From: Rhodospirillales bacterium
GTDB taxonomy: Bacteria > Pseudomonadota > Alphaproteobacteria > Micavibrionales > Micavibrionaceae
DNA: 59,058 nt
Direction: 5' to 3'
Assembly: GCA_020638365.1 (NCBI GenBank)
Contig: JACKIQ010000009.1
Location: 1 to 59,058 of the forward strand
Shown here piece by piece: positions 50,854-59,058 of this stretch. Under the pieces are notes generated by a model. The model searched no databases and had not been told where the DNA came from. It was given only the letters and a program-made list of their open reading frames with translations. The translations under genes were made by a program, and so were the position numbers. Each line of letters begins with the position of its first letter. The first letter of the stretch is position 1.

Positions 50854-53652
50854 CTAGTGGGCGTTGGCCCAATTGTTACCGGAACCGGCTTCGGCTGTAA
50901 GGGGGACAGAAATTTTTATATCATTGATATTAAATGATTTTTCCATAATCTCTTTGATTGCAGCCAGGGCTTCTTCCGATTCTTTTTCAGGGGCTTCGAA
51001 TATCAATTCATCGTGAACCTGCAGGAGCATGCGGGTATATAAGCCCCGTTTTTTCAGCTCTTCGGAGATACGCCCCATCGCGATTTTGATGATATCGGCG
51101 GCCGTTCCTTGCAACGGCGCGTTGATGGCCTGCCGTTCCGCTCCTCTGGCACGGGCGGGATTTTTGTCCTTGATTCCGGGGATGACGCATTTACGGCCAA
51201 AAAGGGTACGCACAAAACCGTTCTTTTTGGCTTCGGCTTTGGCGTTTTCCATGAAGGTCGATATTTCCTGAAAACGCTGGAGATAGCGGCGGATGAATTC
51301 ACTGGCGTCTGCAACCGGAATTCCAAGCTGCCGCGCCAGACCGTACCCCGATATCCCGTAGATGATCCCGAAATTCACGGCCTTGGCCTGCCGCCTGATA
51401 TCCGGCGTCACCTGTTCTAGCGGAACACCGAACACCTGCGAAGCAGTCAGGGCATGAATGTCCTTTTCGTCCTTAAAGGCCAATTTTAGGGCTTCCACCC
51501 CGGCCATTTCAGCCGCCAGACGCAATTCGATCTGCGAGTAATCGACCGAAAGCAATACATGCCCGTCCTCGGCAATAAACGCTTCGCGGATTTTGCGCCC
51601 CTCTTCGGTGCGGATCGGGATGTTCTGCACATTCGGATCGGTGGAGGCCAGCCGTCCCGTGCTGGTCCCGGTCAGATGATAGGAGGTATGCACCCGCCCG
51701 GTCGCCGGATTGATCTGGTCCTGCAAAGCATCCGTGTAGGTCGATTTAAGTTTCGCGAGCTGCCGGAACTCCAGTATTTTTTTGACGATCTCGTGCCCTT
51801 CGGCGGCAAGGTCTTCGAGTACGTCAACCGAGGTGCTCCAGTCGCCTGTCTTGGTCTTGCTGCCGCCCTTGAACCCCATCTCGTTAAACAGCACCTCGCC
51901 GACCTGTTTCGGAGAGGCGACGTTGAACGGATGCCCGGCAAGCGCATGAATTTCTTCTTCGAGAACCATCAGCGATTTCCCGAATTCATCGCTCATTTTT
52001 TTCAGCACCCTCGGATCGACCCTGATCCCGGCCAGTTCCATTTCGGCGATCACGGTTATCAATGGCCGTTCGATCTTTTCATAAACGAACGTCATTTTCT
52101 CTCTCGCTATACGTGGCTTGAGCAGCTTATAAAGCCTAAGCGTCACTTCCGCATCTTCGGCCGCGTAGTTCGTAGCCGCTTCCAGCCCGACCCTATCGAA
52201 GGTCACCTTCTGCTTGCCTTTGCCCGCGACCTCTTCATAGGCGATCATCTTGTGACCGCAGAGCATGTGCGCAAGATTATCGAGCGAATGGCTGTGCGCG
52301 GAGCCATCCAGCACATAGGACATCAGCATCGTGTCATCGCACGGGGTCATACGGATGCCGTGCCTGGCGAACATCTGCCAGTCATATTTCATGTTATGGC
52401 CGATTTTCAGAACGCTTTCATCTTCCAGAACGGGTGTGAGAAGATCGAGCGCTTCTTTCATGTCCATTTGTTGGGTATCACCAGACGTGCATTCGCCAAA
52501 CAGGTCGGTAGAGAACGTATGGCCCACGGGAATATAAGCGGCTTTGCCGATATGCGAAGAAAGGGAAATCCCCACCAGCCTGGCTTTCGCGGGGGTCAGG
52601 GCTGTCGTTTCCGTATCCACGGCCAGCAGCCCGCTTTCATGCGCCTGCGCGATCCATTCTTTAAGGGTCTGCGCATCCGTAATCATCGTGTAGGCATTTT
52701 CGGACGTGGGCGGGAGCTTTTCTTCCACGATATGAACCTCAGCTTTTCCGCTCTCGGCCTTCGTGGCAATCGGCGTGCCGCCCAGCCTGCGGATGATGGA
52801 ACTGAAGGCGTGCTTTTCAAGAAAGGCCATCAGTTCGGGCTTGTCGGGATCGTGGGTTTTCAGATCGTCCAGCGGAACGGGAACGGGCGCATGATCATCC
52901 AGCGCCACAAGCCTCTTGGAAATGCGCGCGGCCTCGGCATGCTCGATTACAGACTCCCGGCGCTTGGGTTGTTTGATCTCCCCGGCGCGCTCTAAAAGCT
53001 CTTCAAGCGAGCCGTAAGTGTTGATCAGTTCGGCGGCGGTCTTTACACCGATGCCGGGGATGCCGGGCACGTTATCGACCTTGTCCCCGGCCAGAGCCTG
53101 CACGTCCACGACTTTTTCCGGCCCGACCCCGAACTTTTCAAAAACGTCGGCTTCCTCCAGCCACTTGTTTTTCATGGGATCGAGCATCCGCACCCCGTCG
53201 CGCATCAGCTGCATCAGGTCCTTATCGGAGGACACGACGACCACTTTCTTGCCCTGCTCCAGCGCGAGGCGCGTATAGGTCGCGATCAAATCGTCAGCCT
53301 CGTAGCCTTCCTTTTCCAGCACGGGAATATCGAACGCCTTCGTCGCCTCGCGGATCAGCGGGAATTGCGGGATCAGGTCTTCGGGCGTTTCATCCCGGTT
53401 AGCCTTGTATTCGGGATAGATCTCATTGCGGAAATTCGCACGCGCCGTATCGAACACCACGGCCAGATAAGGCGCGTGATAATCCTTGAGCATTTTTAGA
53501 AGCATGCTTGTAAAGCCGTAGACCGCGCCGACCGGAACGCCTTCGGGATTGGTCATCGACCCGCGCCCGGAATAGGCCAGCGCGTAATAGGCCCGGAAAA
53601 TAAAGCCTGACCCGTCGATCAGGAATAACTCGTTCTCATGCGTGTCGCTCAT
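50854..53652 (-). CDS. polA: DNA polymerase I
   Basis: Repair and Okazaki-fragment processing enzyme, about 932 residues. 5'-3' nuclease domain (5-300): FLIDGSGFIFRAYYAL, GYEADDLIA. 3'-5' exonuclease with DTETTAL, HNMKYDWQM and AAEDAEVTL intact. Polymerase motifs: A DYSQIELRLAA, B RRQAKAVNFGIIYG, C VHDELIFEA. The ATG at 53652 starts the canonical FLIDGSGF region; a frame that extends to 53889 has no ribosome-binding site and would overlap the flavoprotein gene, so it is not real. Confidence 0.98.
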   Translation of the reverse strand: MSDTHENELFLIDGSGFIFRAYYALAYSGRGSMTNPEGVPVGAVYGFTSMLLKMLKDYHAPYLAVVFDTARANFRNEIYPEYKANRDETPEDLIPQFPLIREATKAFDIPVLEKEGYEADDLIATYTRLALEQGKKVVVVSSDKDLMQLMRDGVRMLDPMKNKWLEEADVFEKFGVGPEKVVDVQALAGDKVDNVPGIPGIGVKTAAELINTYGSLEELLERAGEIKQPKRRESVIEHAEAARISKRLVALDDHAPVPVPLDDLKTHDPDKPELMAFLEKHAFSSIIRRLGGTPIATKAESGKAEVHIVEEKLPPTSENAYTMITDAQTLKEWIAQAHESGLLAVDTETTALTPAKARLVGISLSSHIGKAAYIPVGHTFSTDLFGECTSGDTQQMDMKEALDLLTPVLEDESVLKIGHNMKYDWQMFARHGIRMTPCDDTMLMSYVLDGSAHSHSLDNLAHMLCGHKMIAYEEVAGKGKQKVTFDRVGLEAATNYAAEDAEVTLRLYKLLKPRIAREKMTFVYEKIERPLITVIAEMELAGIRVDPRVLKKMSDEFGKSLMVLEEEIHALAGHPFNVASPKQVGEVLFNEMGFKGGSKTKTGDWSTSVDVLEDLAAEGHEIVKKILEFRQLAKLKSTYTDALQDQINPATGRVHTSYHLTGTSTGRLASTDPNVQNIPIRTEEGRKIREAFIAEDGHVLLSVDYSQIELRLAAEMAGVEALKLAFKDEKDIHALTASQVFGVPLEQVTPDIRRQAKAVNFGIIYGISGYGLARQLGIPVADASEFIRRYLQRFQEISTFMENAKAEAKKNGFVRTLFGRKCVIPGIKDKNPARARGAERQAINAPLQGTAADIIKIAMGRISEELKKRGLYTRMLLQVHDELIFEAPEKESEEALAAIKEIMEKSFNINDIKISVPLTAEAGSGNNWANAH

Positions 53653-53731
53653 GCCCGTACCCTGAACGACTCGCACGCATCTGTCCAGAGCCGCGCTTGT
53701 TTTTAGGGCGACAATCCTGTCTATTGGGCCG

Positions 53732-54931
53732 ATGAAGACGGCTGATGTGATTGTCATAGGCGCGGGAGCGGCCGGTTTGATGTGCGCGGGGACGGCGTCA
53801 GCGCGCGGGCGGAGCGTTATCGTACTGGAGCATACGCGCAGGATCGGCGAAAAAATCCGCATATCCGGCGGCGGTCGCTGTAATTTCACAAACCTCTATT
53901 GCGGGCCGGATAATTTCATTTCCCAAAACCCGCATTTCTGCAAATCCGCACTCAGCCGCTTTACGCCGGAGGATTTTGTGGAGATGGTGAAGGCGAGCGG
54001 CATCGCCTATCACGAAAAACCTTATGAAGATTACGCCGATCAGAGTGCGCGGGGGCAGCTCTTCTGTGATGAATCCAGTAAGCAGATTATTGAGTTGCTG
54101 ATTGCGCGGTGTGATCACGCTGATATTTTAACCGACACCAAAGTTCAAACGATTGAACGTAAGGGTGAAGGGTTTTATGTTCTCACCAGCGCAGAAGAAT
54201 TTGAATGCGGATCGCTGGTGATCGCGTGCGGAGGGCTCTCCATTCCTAAAATAGGTGCGAGTACTTTCGGCTACGAGCAGGCAAAAGATTTCGGGCTGGC
54301 GATCATCCCGCCATGCGCCGCTCTGGTGCCGCTTACATTCGATCCCGCGCTTCTGAAAAAAACCGCTTCGCTTTCCGGCCTTTCGGTGGATGCGCGCGTA
54401 TCGTTTGGAAAGACTGCCTTTAGAGAAGGTTTGCTGTTTACCCACCGCGGACTGTCCGGCCCGTCGATCCTGCAGATTTCGTCGTACTGGGAAGAAGGCC
54501 AAGCCATAAAAATTGATTTCCTGCCCGATCAGGCGGTGCTGGATGTTCTTAAATCTGCGCGTAAAAATTCTCCCAAGCAGCAGTTGCGTACTGTGCTCGC
54601 TGAACTTGTGCCGCAGCGCCTTGCGCAGCTTTTGGCGGAGGGAAGCGGGCATGATGAGCGTATGGCGGATCTTTCGGATCAGAAGCTTGCCGAGATTTCA
54701 GCGATTGTTAAAAGCTGGAAGGTTCTCCCATCGGGAACAGAAGGATACCGTACGGCAGAAGTCACGCGCGGCGGGGTCGATACAAACGGGATATCTTCTA
54801 AGACTTTTGAAGCCAAAGAGGTTCCGGGGCTGTATTTTATCGGCGAGGTTCTGGATGTCACCGGGCATCTGGGCGGGCATAATTTTCAATGGGCGTGGGC
54901 GTCGGGCTGGTGCGCCGGCCAAGAAATATAA
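53732..54931 (+). CDS. FAD-dependent oxidoreductase of the HI0933/BaiN type
   Basis: 399 residues. Rossmann motif IVIGAGAAGLMCAGTASARG, the family-specific RISGGGRCNFTN at residues 45-56, HRGLSGPSIL, and C-terminal GLYFIGEVLDVTGHLGGHNFQWAWASGW, all marks of the HI0933-like flavoprotein family. Relatives are annotated as NAD(P)/FAD-dependent oxidoreductases; only some have known activity (BaiN-like). Divergent from polA, 16 nt before the pseudouridine synthase gene. Confidence 0.9.
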   Translation: MKTADVIVIGAGAAGLMCAGTASARGRSVIVLEHTRRIGEKIRISGGGRCNFTNLYCGPDNFISQNPHFCKSALSRFTPEDFVEMVKASGIAYHEKPYEDYADQSARGQLFCDESSKQIIELLIARCDHADILTDTKVQTIERKGEGFYVLTSAEEFECGSLVIACGGLSIPKIGASTFGYEQAKDFGLAIIPPCAALVPLTFDPALLKKTASLSGLSVDARVSFGKTAFREGLLFTHRGLSGPSILQISSYWEEGQAIKIDFLPDQAVLDVLKSARKNSPKQQLRTVLAELVPQRLAQLLAEGSGHDERMADLSDQKLAEISAIVKSWKVLPSGTEGYRTAEVTRGGVDTNGISSKTFEAKEVPGLYFIGEVLDVTGHLGGHNFQWAWASGWCAGQEI

Positions 54932-54947
54932 AAGGCAGGAGGTTTAG

Positions 54948-55679
54948 ATGAGCAAGGAAAAATCGGTGCGGCTGGACCGTCTGTTGTCCAATCTCGGTTA
55001 CGGCAGCCGCAAGGAAATGACCATGGCGGTGAAAAACGGCTGGGTCGATGTGGACGAGGAGCGCGTGCACGACCCCGGCTTTACGGTCACGCCGGAGATG
55101 GTGCGCTCCGGGCGGGTGAAACTGGACGGCGAAATCCTTGATCCCCTTCCGCCTCTGACCCTCATGATGAACAAGCCCGCGGGCGTTACCAGCTCGCACA
55201 AGGACCCCGGACAGGTGGTCTACGATTTGCTGCCCGAACGCTTTGCCCGCCGGAACCCGAAGCTCGCGATAGCAGGACGGCTGGATAAGGACAGCACGGG
55301 CCTGCTGATCCTCACCGATGACGGCGAACTGCTCCACCGCATCACCCATCCGCGCCGCCACGCGTCCAAGCTTTACCGGGTGGAATTGCGCGACCCGTTA
55401 CGCGGGGACGAGGCAGCGATTTTCGGGAGCGGGACGATGATGCTGGGCGCAGAGGAAAAGCCCCTCAAGCCAGCAAACTGGCAACAGGAAGGTGAAAAGA
55501 TCGGGGTCATGGTGCTGGAGGAAGGGCGATACCGCCAGATCCGCCGGATGTTCCAGACGATCGGGAACGAAGTTGTCACTCTGAACCGCTTTCAGATCGG
55601 GAAGCTTGTACTGAACGACCTTGAGGCAGGTGCCTGGCGGACGTTGACCCCGCAGGAAATTTCCCAGCTTACAGAGTGA
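54948..55679 (+). CDS. rRNA pseudouridine synthase, RsuA/RluB family
   Basis: 243 residues. N-terminal S4 RNA-binding domain (RLDRLLSNLGYGSRKEM) and catalytic domain with LMMNKPAGV, AGRLDKDSTGLLILTDDG (catalytic Asp), KLYRVEL and RQIRRMF. The short motif-II sequence favours RsuA-type (16S U516) or RluB/E/F (23S) enzymes; which site is not decidable. AGGAGG lies before the ATG (5 nt). The stop overlaps a potential GTG start of pheS. Confidence 0.9.
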   Translation: MSKEKSVRLDRLLSNLGYGSRKEMTMAVKNGWVDVDEERVHDPGFTVTPEMVRSGRVKLDGEILDPLPPLTLMMNKPAGVTSSHKDPGQVVYDLLPERFARRNPKLAIAGRLDKDSTGLLILTDDGELLHRITHPRRHASKLYRVELRDPLRGDEAAIFGSGTMMLGAEEKPLKPANWQQEGEKIGVMVLEEGRYRQIRRMFQTIGNEVVTLNRFQIGKLVLNDLEAGAWRTLTPQEISQLTE

Positions 55680-55708
55680 GAAAACTGCTTTATTTTCAGC
55701 CAGTTCCC

Positions 55709-56836
55709 ATGTTAAAACAGCGCATGTTCAGTGAGATCAAGACTTTAAAAAGCGAAATTGCCAGCGAGATTGAGGCCGCCAACGACCTCAAGGCGCTGGA
55801 TGACGTACGCGTTACGGCCCTTGGCAAAAAGGGGCGAATTACCGCTCTGATGAAGACTTTGGGCGCGATGGACCCGGAGGAGCGCAAAACGAAGGGGCAG
55901 GAACTTAATGCCCTGAAGGATGAGATTGCCGCGCTGATCGAAAAGCAGGAGGCCGCGCTTAAGCGGCAGGCTATGGATGAACGGCTTGCTTCCGAGACCC
56001 AGGATGTCACGCTTTCGCCGCGTTCGTCTGAGATGGGTCATATTCACCCGATCAGCCAGACGGTCGAAGAGCTGACCGCGATTTTCGCGGATATGGGTTT
56101 CACGGTCGCCGAAGGGCCGGATATCGAGGATGATTATCACAATTTCACGGCGCTCAATTTTCCGCCCGGACACCCGGCGCGCGAGATGCAGGATACGTTC
56201 TTCCTGCCGAACGATCCTGAAGAAGACGGCGAGCGTGCGCATAAACTGCTTCGCACACATACTTCTTCGGTCCAGATCCGCCACATGCAGGCGCACAAGC
56301 CACCGCACAAGATCATCTGTTTCGGGCGCACATACCGTTCTGATTACGATATGACGCATACACCCATGTTCCACCAGATGGAGGGGCTGCTGATCGACAA
56401 GGATATTCATATGGGGCACCTGAAGGGCTGCCTGATGGATTTCGTGCGGGCGTTTTTCGAGATCGACAATTTACCCGTGCGTTTGCGCCCGAGCTTCTTT
56501 CCGTTCGTGGAACCGGGAGCCGAGATGGATATCGCCTGTTCGCGCAAGGGCGGCGGTCTGCGGCTTGGCGGGAACCCGGACGGGTCGGTTGACGGCTGGA
56601 TGGAAATTCTCGGCTGCGGGATGGTGCATCCTAATGTTCTTAAAAACTGCGGCATCGACCCGGATACCTATCAGGGGTTTGCGTTCGGCATGGGGATTGA
56701 GCGTATGGCGATGCTGAAATACGGGATTCCCGATCTGCGGACATTCTTCGAAAGCGATGTGCGCTGGCTGCGGCATTACGGGTTTGATCCTCTAGAGCGA
56801 CCCAACAACGCGACAGGCGTTCAAAAAACCACATGA
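55709..56836 (+). CDS. pheS: Phenylalanyl-tRNA synthetase alpha subunit
   Basis: Class II aaRS alpha chain, about 375 residues. N-terminal coiled-coil (about 5-90), then GHIHPISQT, MGFTVAEGPDIEDDYHNF, motif 2 region GRTYRSDYDMTHTPMFHQMEG, and motif 3 GFAFGMGIERMAML. Start uncertain among GTG 55676, ATG 55709 and ATG 55724; none has a strong Shine-Dalgarno. It overlaps the GNAT gene by four bases (ATGA), and pheT is about 2 kb downstream. Confidence 0.97.
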   Translation: MLKQRMFSEIKTLKSEIASEIEAANDLKALDDVRVTALGKKGRITALMKTLGAMDPEERKTKGQELNALKDEIAALIEKQEAALKRQAMDERLASETQDVTLSPRSSEMGHIHPISQTVEELTAIFADMGFTVAEGPDIEDDYHNFTALNFPPGHPAREMQDTFFLPNDPEEDGERAHKLLRTHTSSVQIRHMQAHKPPHKIICFGRTYRSDYDMTHTPMFHQMEGLLIDKDIHMGHLKGCLMDFVRAFFEIDNLPVRLRPSFFPFVEPGAEMDIACSRKGGGLRLGGNPDGSVDGWMEILGCGMVHPNVLKNCGIDPDTYQGFAFGMGIERMAMLKYGIPDLRTFFESDVRWLRHYGFDPLERPNNATGVQKTT

Positions 56837-57273
56837 ACCAGTTTATTTTCAGACCGCTGCGGGCCGCTGATTACGATCAGTGGGTGCCGCTTTGGGATTC
56901 AAATAATTTCGGACATCACGATGAAATCCTGACTCAGGAGACGTGGCGGCGCATTCTTGCAGATGACGAGCCGGTTTACGGGCTATGCGCCGAGCAGAAC
57001 GGCGACCTACTCGGGATCACGCATTATATTCTGCATCCGACGACGGGGCATTTGCGGCCCGTGTGTTACGTGCAGGATGTCTATGTGCGCGCGGACCAGA
57101 GGCGCAGAGGCATCGCGCGGCGGCTGGTGGAGCAGGTCATCCGCACGGGAACGGAGGAGCAGTGGGCGCGGATTTACTGGCTCACGCCCGAAGATAACGA
57201 AGGCGCAAAGGCGCTCTATAAGAACCTTGGAATCAAACTTGATTTCGCGTTTTACGTGCTTCCTGTCAGCTAG
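56833..57273 (+). CDS. GNAT-family N-acetyltransferase
   Basis: 146 residues. The acetyl-CoA loop is RRRGIARRLVEQVI (motif A, R/Q-x-x-G-x-G/A), with VQDVYVRADQR before it and ALYKNLGI after it. Substrate unknown. Its start overlaps the pheS stop (ATGA), so it is co-translated with pheS. Confidence 0.88.
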   Translation: MNQFIFRPLRAADYDQWVPLWDSNNFGHHDEILTQETWRRILADDEPVYGLCAEQNGDLLGITHYILHPTTGHLRPVCYVQDVYVRADQRRRGIARRLVEQVIRTGTEEQWARIYWLTPEDNEGAKALYKNLGIKLDFAFYVLPVS

Positions 57274-57283
57274 CCTAGCGGCC

Positions 57284-58585
57284 TTAGGCCATAAGGCCCA
57301 GATCCCACTTGTATGGCTGGCCTGTACTCTCATAAGACGCATTCGTTACGCCAGCACCCGTCTGCAAGGCAGGATCCATAAACGGATCCAGACTCGCGAT
57401 CAACATCGGATCAGGATTGGCATTCATTCCAAATCGGTCAACCACAGGTAAGCCGCCAATACTTACGCCTCCGCTTTCGTGATCAACTACAGGGGCCGTC
57501 TCTGCGGTAATACCCGTCGTATCGACGACAGCTGTTGCCATGATCGGGGCGCGTGCCTCGGCTTCACGGGATTCAGCGCCCGCTTCATGGGCCACAGTCT
57601 CTACTTCCGTATCAGCGCCGGCTGTCCGTGTTTCCGCTCCGTCTCCTGCCGCAGCGACAGGTTCCGGTTTTGCCGGCTCTGCTGGCGTTCTGGTGGCGGG
57701 CTCAGCTGCCGCGACGTCTCTTTGGCCTTCCTGTCCGGGGCCGGCCGTTCCGTTATTCCCGTTCTTAATATTATCGAACAGAGAGTTAAAGTCCGATTTT
57801 CCACCGGTAAAGGCCATGATAAGAGCGTTCAAAAACTGCATAAAAGGGTTATCCGCGCCTCCGAACATGTTCGACAAGGCGTTTGTCCCTCCTCCTGCTG
57901 CGGCGGCGGGGCCATCAGGACTACCGGGTGCGCGCTGCCCGGCCTGAAGTACAACAAGCTCGCTCAGGCTATCCTTGTTTTCCGCCATGAGCTGGGCAAA
58001 ACGGGCCGAGTCCGTTCCGGCGGTCTGAGCAGCCTGTTTGATGACGGCCGCATTGTCGGCGTTCAGTTGTCCGGCTTCTACCGCACTGTCAATCGTCGCC
58101 GTGAGGGTCTCCATGTTGTTGTCGCTGACCTTCAGGAGGGACTCATAGGCGACCTGAGATATCCCCTGAACACCTTCGGCAGACATCCCTTTATCGAAAT
58201 TATTAAACAGGGATACAGCCATCGTCGGGCTTGTTGCCAGATCCTGCGTTACAGCCTGAGAAATCCGGTCCTTATTTTCGACGATGTGCGCAGCGAAAGC
58301 ACGTGAGTCACCACCAGAAGCCTCTAACGCTTCGCGGTAGACGGTCGCCATACCTTCAGAAACCGCACCCTGAGCTTTCAGAGCATCAAGAGACTGGAGC
58401 GCTCTTTCCTGAGATCCCGCTTCGGCCATTATGTCGCTGTGCGCCTGAAGGGCCATGGCGCGCAGCGCCCCGTCGTTTAACGTAGCGCCTTCCCGCAAAC
58501 TAATGTTCAGGCGGTCTATCGCGGCATCGGCCTTATTGGTTTCGATCGCTGCGGGATCAGGTTGTTCTACTGCGGATTCCGGCAT
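57284..58585 (-). CDS. Ala-rich hypothetical protein, 433 aa
   Basis: Not recognised. Residues 1-210 are helical and Ala-rich with loosely repeated units (AHIVENKDRISQAVTQDL and AQLMAENKDSLSELV). A Gly/Ala/Pro-rich middle (about 215-320) contains a hydrophobic segment (NPFMQFLNALIMAFTGG); the C-terminus ends PYKWDLGLMA. No signal peptide. GAGGGG lies 6 nt before the ATG at 58585. Inserted between pheS and pheT and read against them. Confidence 0.65.
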   Translation of the reverse strand: MPESAVEQPDPAAIETNKADAAIDRLNISLREGATLNDGALRAMALQAHSDIMAEAGSQERALQSLDALKAQGAVSEGMATVYREALEASGGDSRAFAAHIVENKDRISQAVTQDLATSPTMAVSLFNNFDKGMSAEGVQGISQVAYESLLKVSDNNMETLTATIDSAVEAGQLNADNAAVIKQAAQTAGTDSARFAQLMAENKDSLSELVVLQAGQRAPGSPDGPAAAAGGGTNALSNMFGGADNPFMQFLNALIMAFTGGKSDFNSLFDNIKNGNNGTAGPGQEGQRDVAAAEPATRTPAEPAKPEPVAAAGDGAETRTAGADTEVETVAHEAGAESREAEARAPIMATAVVDTTGITAETAPVVDHESGGVSIGGLPVVDRFGMNANPDPMLIASLDPFMDPALQTGAGVTNASYESTGQPYKWDLGLMA

Positions 58586-58779
58586 TTCTTGTCCCCTCTA
58601 TATTGTTTTTTTGCCGTTGTTCAGGCAAAAACGCTTGCGCGGTATTCTTTGATTGTCCGGGGTCAAAATTCGCGCACCCAGCCCCGACGCAACCGTTTTT
58701 CACGGTTAGCATAATGTTAGCACGGCGTGTGTCCAAATGGCAAACTTCTTATTGCCTCTCTATAAGCCTCATAAAACCC

Positions 58780-58809
58780 TTGGAAAATTGTCCCTTTTGG
58801 GCTTAGATA
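58780..58809 (+). promoter_or_regulatory. Possible pheT promoter
   Basis: TTGGAA (58780-58785) and TAGATA (58804-58809) with 18-nt spacing. It would put pheT on its own transcript, which is needed because an opposite-strand gene separates it from pheS. Confidence 0.35.
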
Positions 58810-58861
58810 TGCACCCGGATTCAAACTAAAGTCCCGCAGAAATGGCGGAAAAGGGCGATTA

Positions 58862-59058
58862 ATGAAATTCACTGTTTCCTGGCTGAAGCGCCACCTCGAT
58901 ACGGATGCGGACGGGCATGCCCTGTCTGAAAAACTGACCTCTATTGGGCTTGAAGTCGAAAGTTTCGAGGATAAGGCTGCTTTATATGCCCCTTTTAAGG
59001 TCGCGTATGTCGAATCGGCTGAGCAGCACCCGGATGCCGACAAGCTGCGGGTCTGTCG
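58862..59058 (+). CDS. pheT: Phenylalanyl-tRNA synthetase beta subunit (5' part)
   Basis: The first 65 codons are seen; the gene runs off the window. MKFTVSWLKRHLDTD and LTSIGLEVES are the canonical PheT start, followed by the start of the tRNA-binding (EMAP-like) domain (VESAEQHPDADKLRVC). An in-frame partner of PheS, forming the alpha2-beta2 enzyme. Confidence 0.95.
   Translation, partial: MKFTVSWLKRHLDTDADGHALSEKLTSIGLEVESFEDKAALYAPFKVAYVESAEQHPDADKLRVC

Noticed and set aside
53653..53889. 79-residue N-terminal extension of polA
   Set aside because: No ribosome-binding site, overlaps the divergent flavoprotein start, and PolA normally starts at the FLIDGSGF region.
1..59058. CRISPR arrays, insertion sequences, phage genes
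   Set aside because: No regularly spaced repeats, transposase or phage-type genes seen on either strand.

Overview
The window looks like a chromosomal segment of a Gram-negative alphaproteobacterium. The evidence is family-level: an NDUFS4-type complex I accessory subunit, an ECF sigma factor paired with a NrsF-type anti-sigma factor, a phasin, a DmeF-type metal exporter, GlnD, a DUF1223 protein and HldE (LPS heptose). The many secreted proteins, a serralysin-like RTX protease and a methionine salvage operon would fit a Micavibrio-like lineage, but I cannot confirm that from sequence alone. There are no insertion sequences, phage genes or CRISPR arrays. Four tRNA genes are present (Gly-TCC, Trp-CCA, Pro-TGG, Arg-TCT).

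Layout. 1-700 is an AT-rich, gene-free stretch with a strong CRP-type palindrome. 0.7-4.4 kb: tRNA-Gly, gamma-glutamyltransferase, tRNA-Trp, then two AT-rich genes (secreted propeller protein, PepSY-type membrane protein) that look acquired. 4.6-14.6 kb: a large permease/FG-GAP/UnbV fusion, a MoeB-rhodanese protein, a DmeF exporter, and a run of minus-strand envelope or unknown genes. 14.7-17.7 kb: methionine salvage operon mtnBDCA. 18-20.9 kb: RTX metalloprotease. 21-26.2 kb: sigma/anti-sigma pair, complex I subunit, tRNAs, membrane and secreted unknowns, rlmD. 26.3-30.4 kb: a divergent Spy/CpxP-like periplasmic protein and an OmpR-type two-component system. 30.4-34.6 kb: phasin, a SPOR-domain D,D-carboxypeptidase, two lipoproteins and a small Fur-box gene. 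34.7-41.8 kb: hldE, a LapG-like protease, glnD, beta-carbonic anhydrase and a pentameric ligand-gated channel homologue. 41.8-46.3 kb: glutaryl-CoA dehydrogenase, and a fused E1 2-oxoacid dehydrogenase overlapping an acyltransferase. 46.3-59 kb: HAD and IcmL-like proteins, rplT-rpmI, an alpha/beta hydrolase, a DUF1223 protein, polA, a flavoprotein, an RsuA-type pseudouridine synthase, pheS, a GNAT enzyme, an inserted opposite-strand gene, and the start of pheT.

Functional links. The mtn genes recycle methylthioribose from SAM-derived methylthioadenosine. The CpxP-like gene, the response regulator and the kinase are arranged like the Cpx envelope-stress locus, with GTAAA-type repeats between them. 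A palindrome resembling PhaR operators lies upstream of the phasin gene. The strongest candidates for novelty are the permease-propeller-UnbV fusion, a LapG-type protease fused to a tandem MshEN-like domain, the E1/acyltransferase gene pair, a phasin with two ribosome-binding sites that could make forms with and without a histone-like tail, and a ligand-gated ion channel in an acyl-CoA dehydrogenase operon. Starts were moved downstream of the longest reading frame wherever a better ribosome-binding site or signal peptide supported it.
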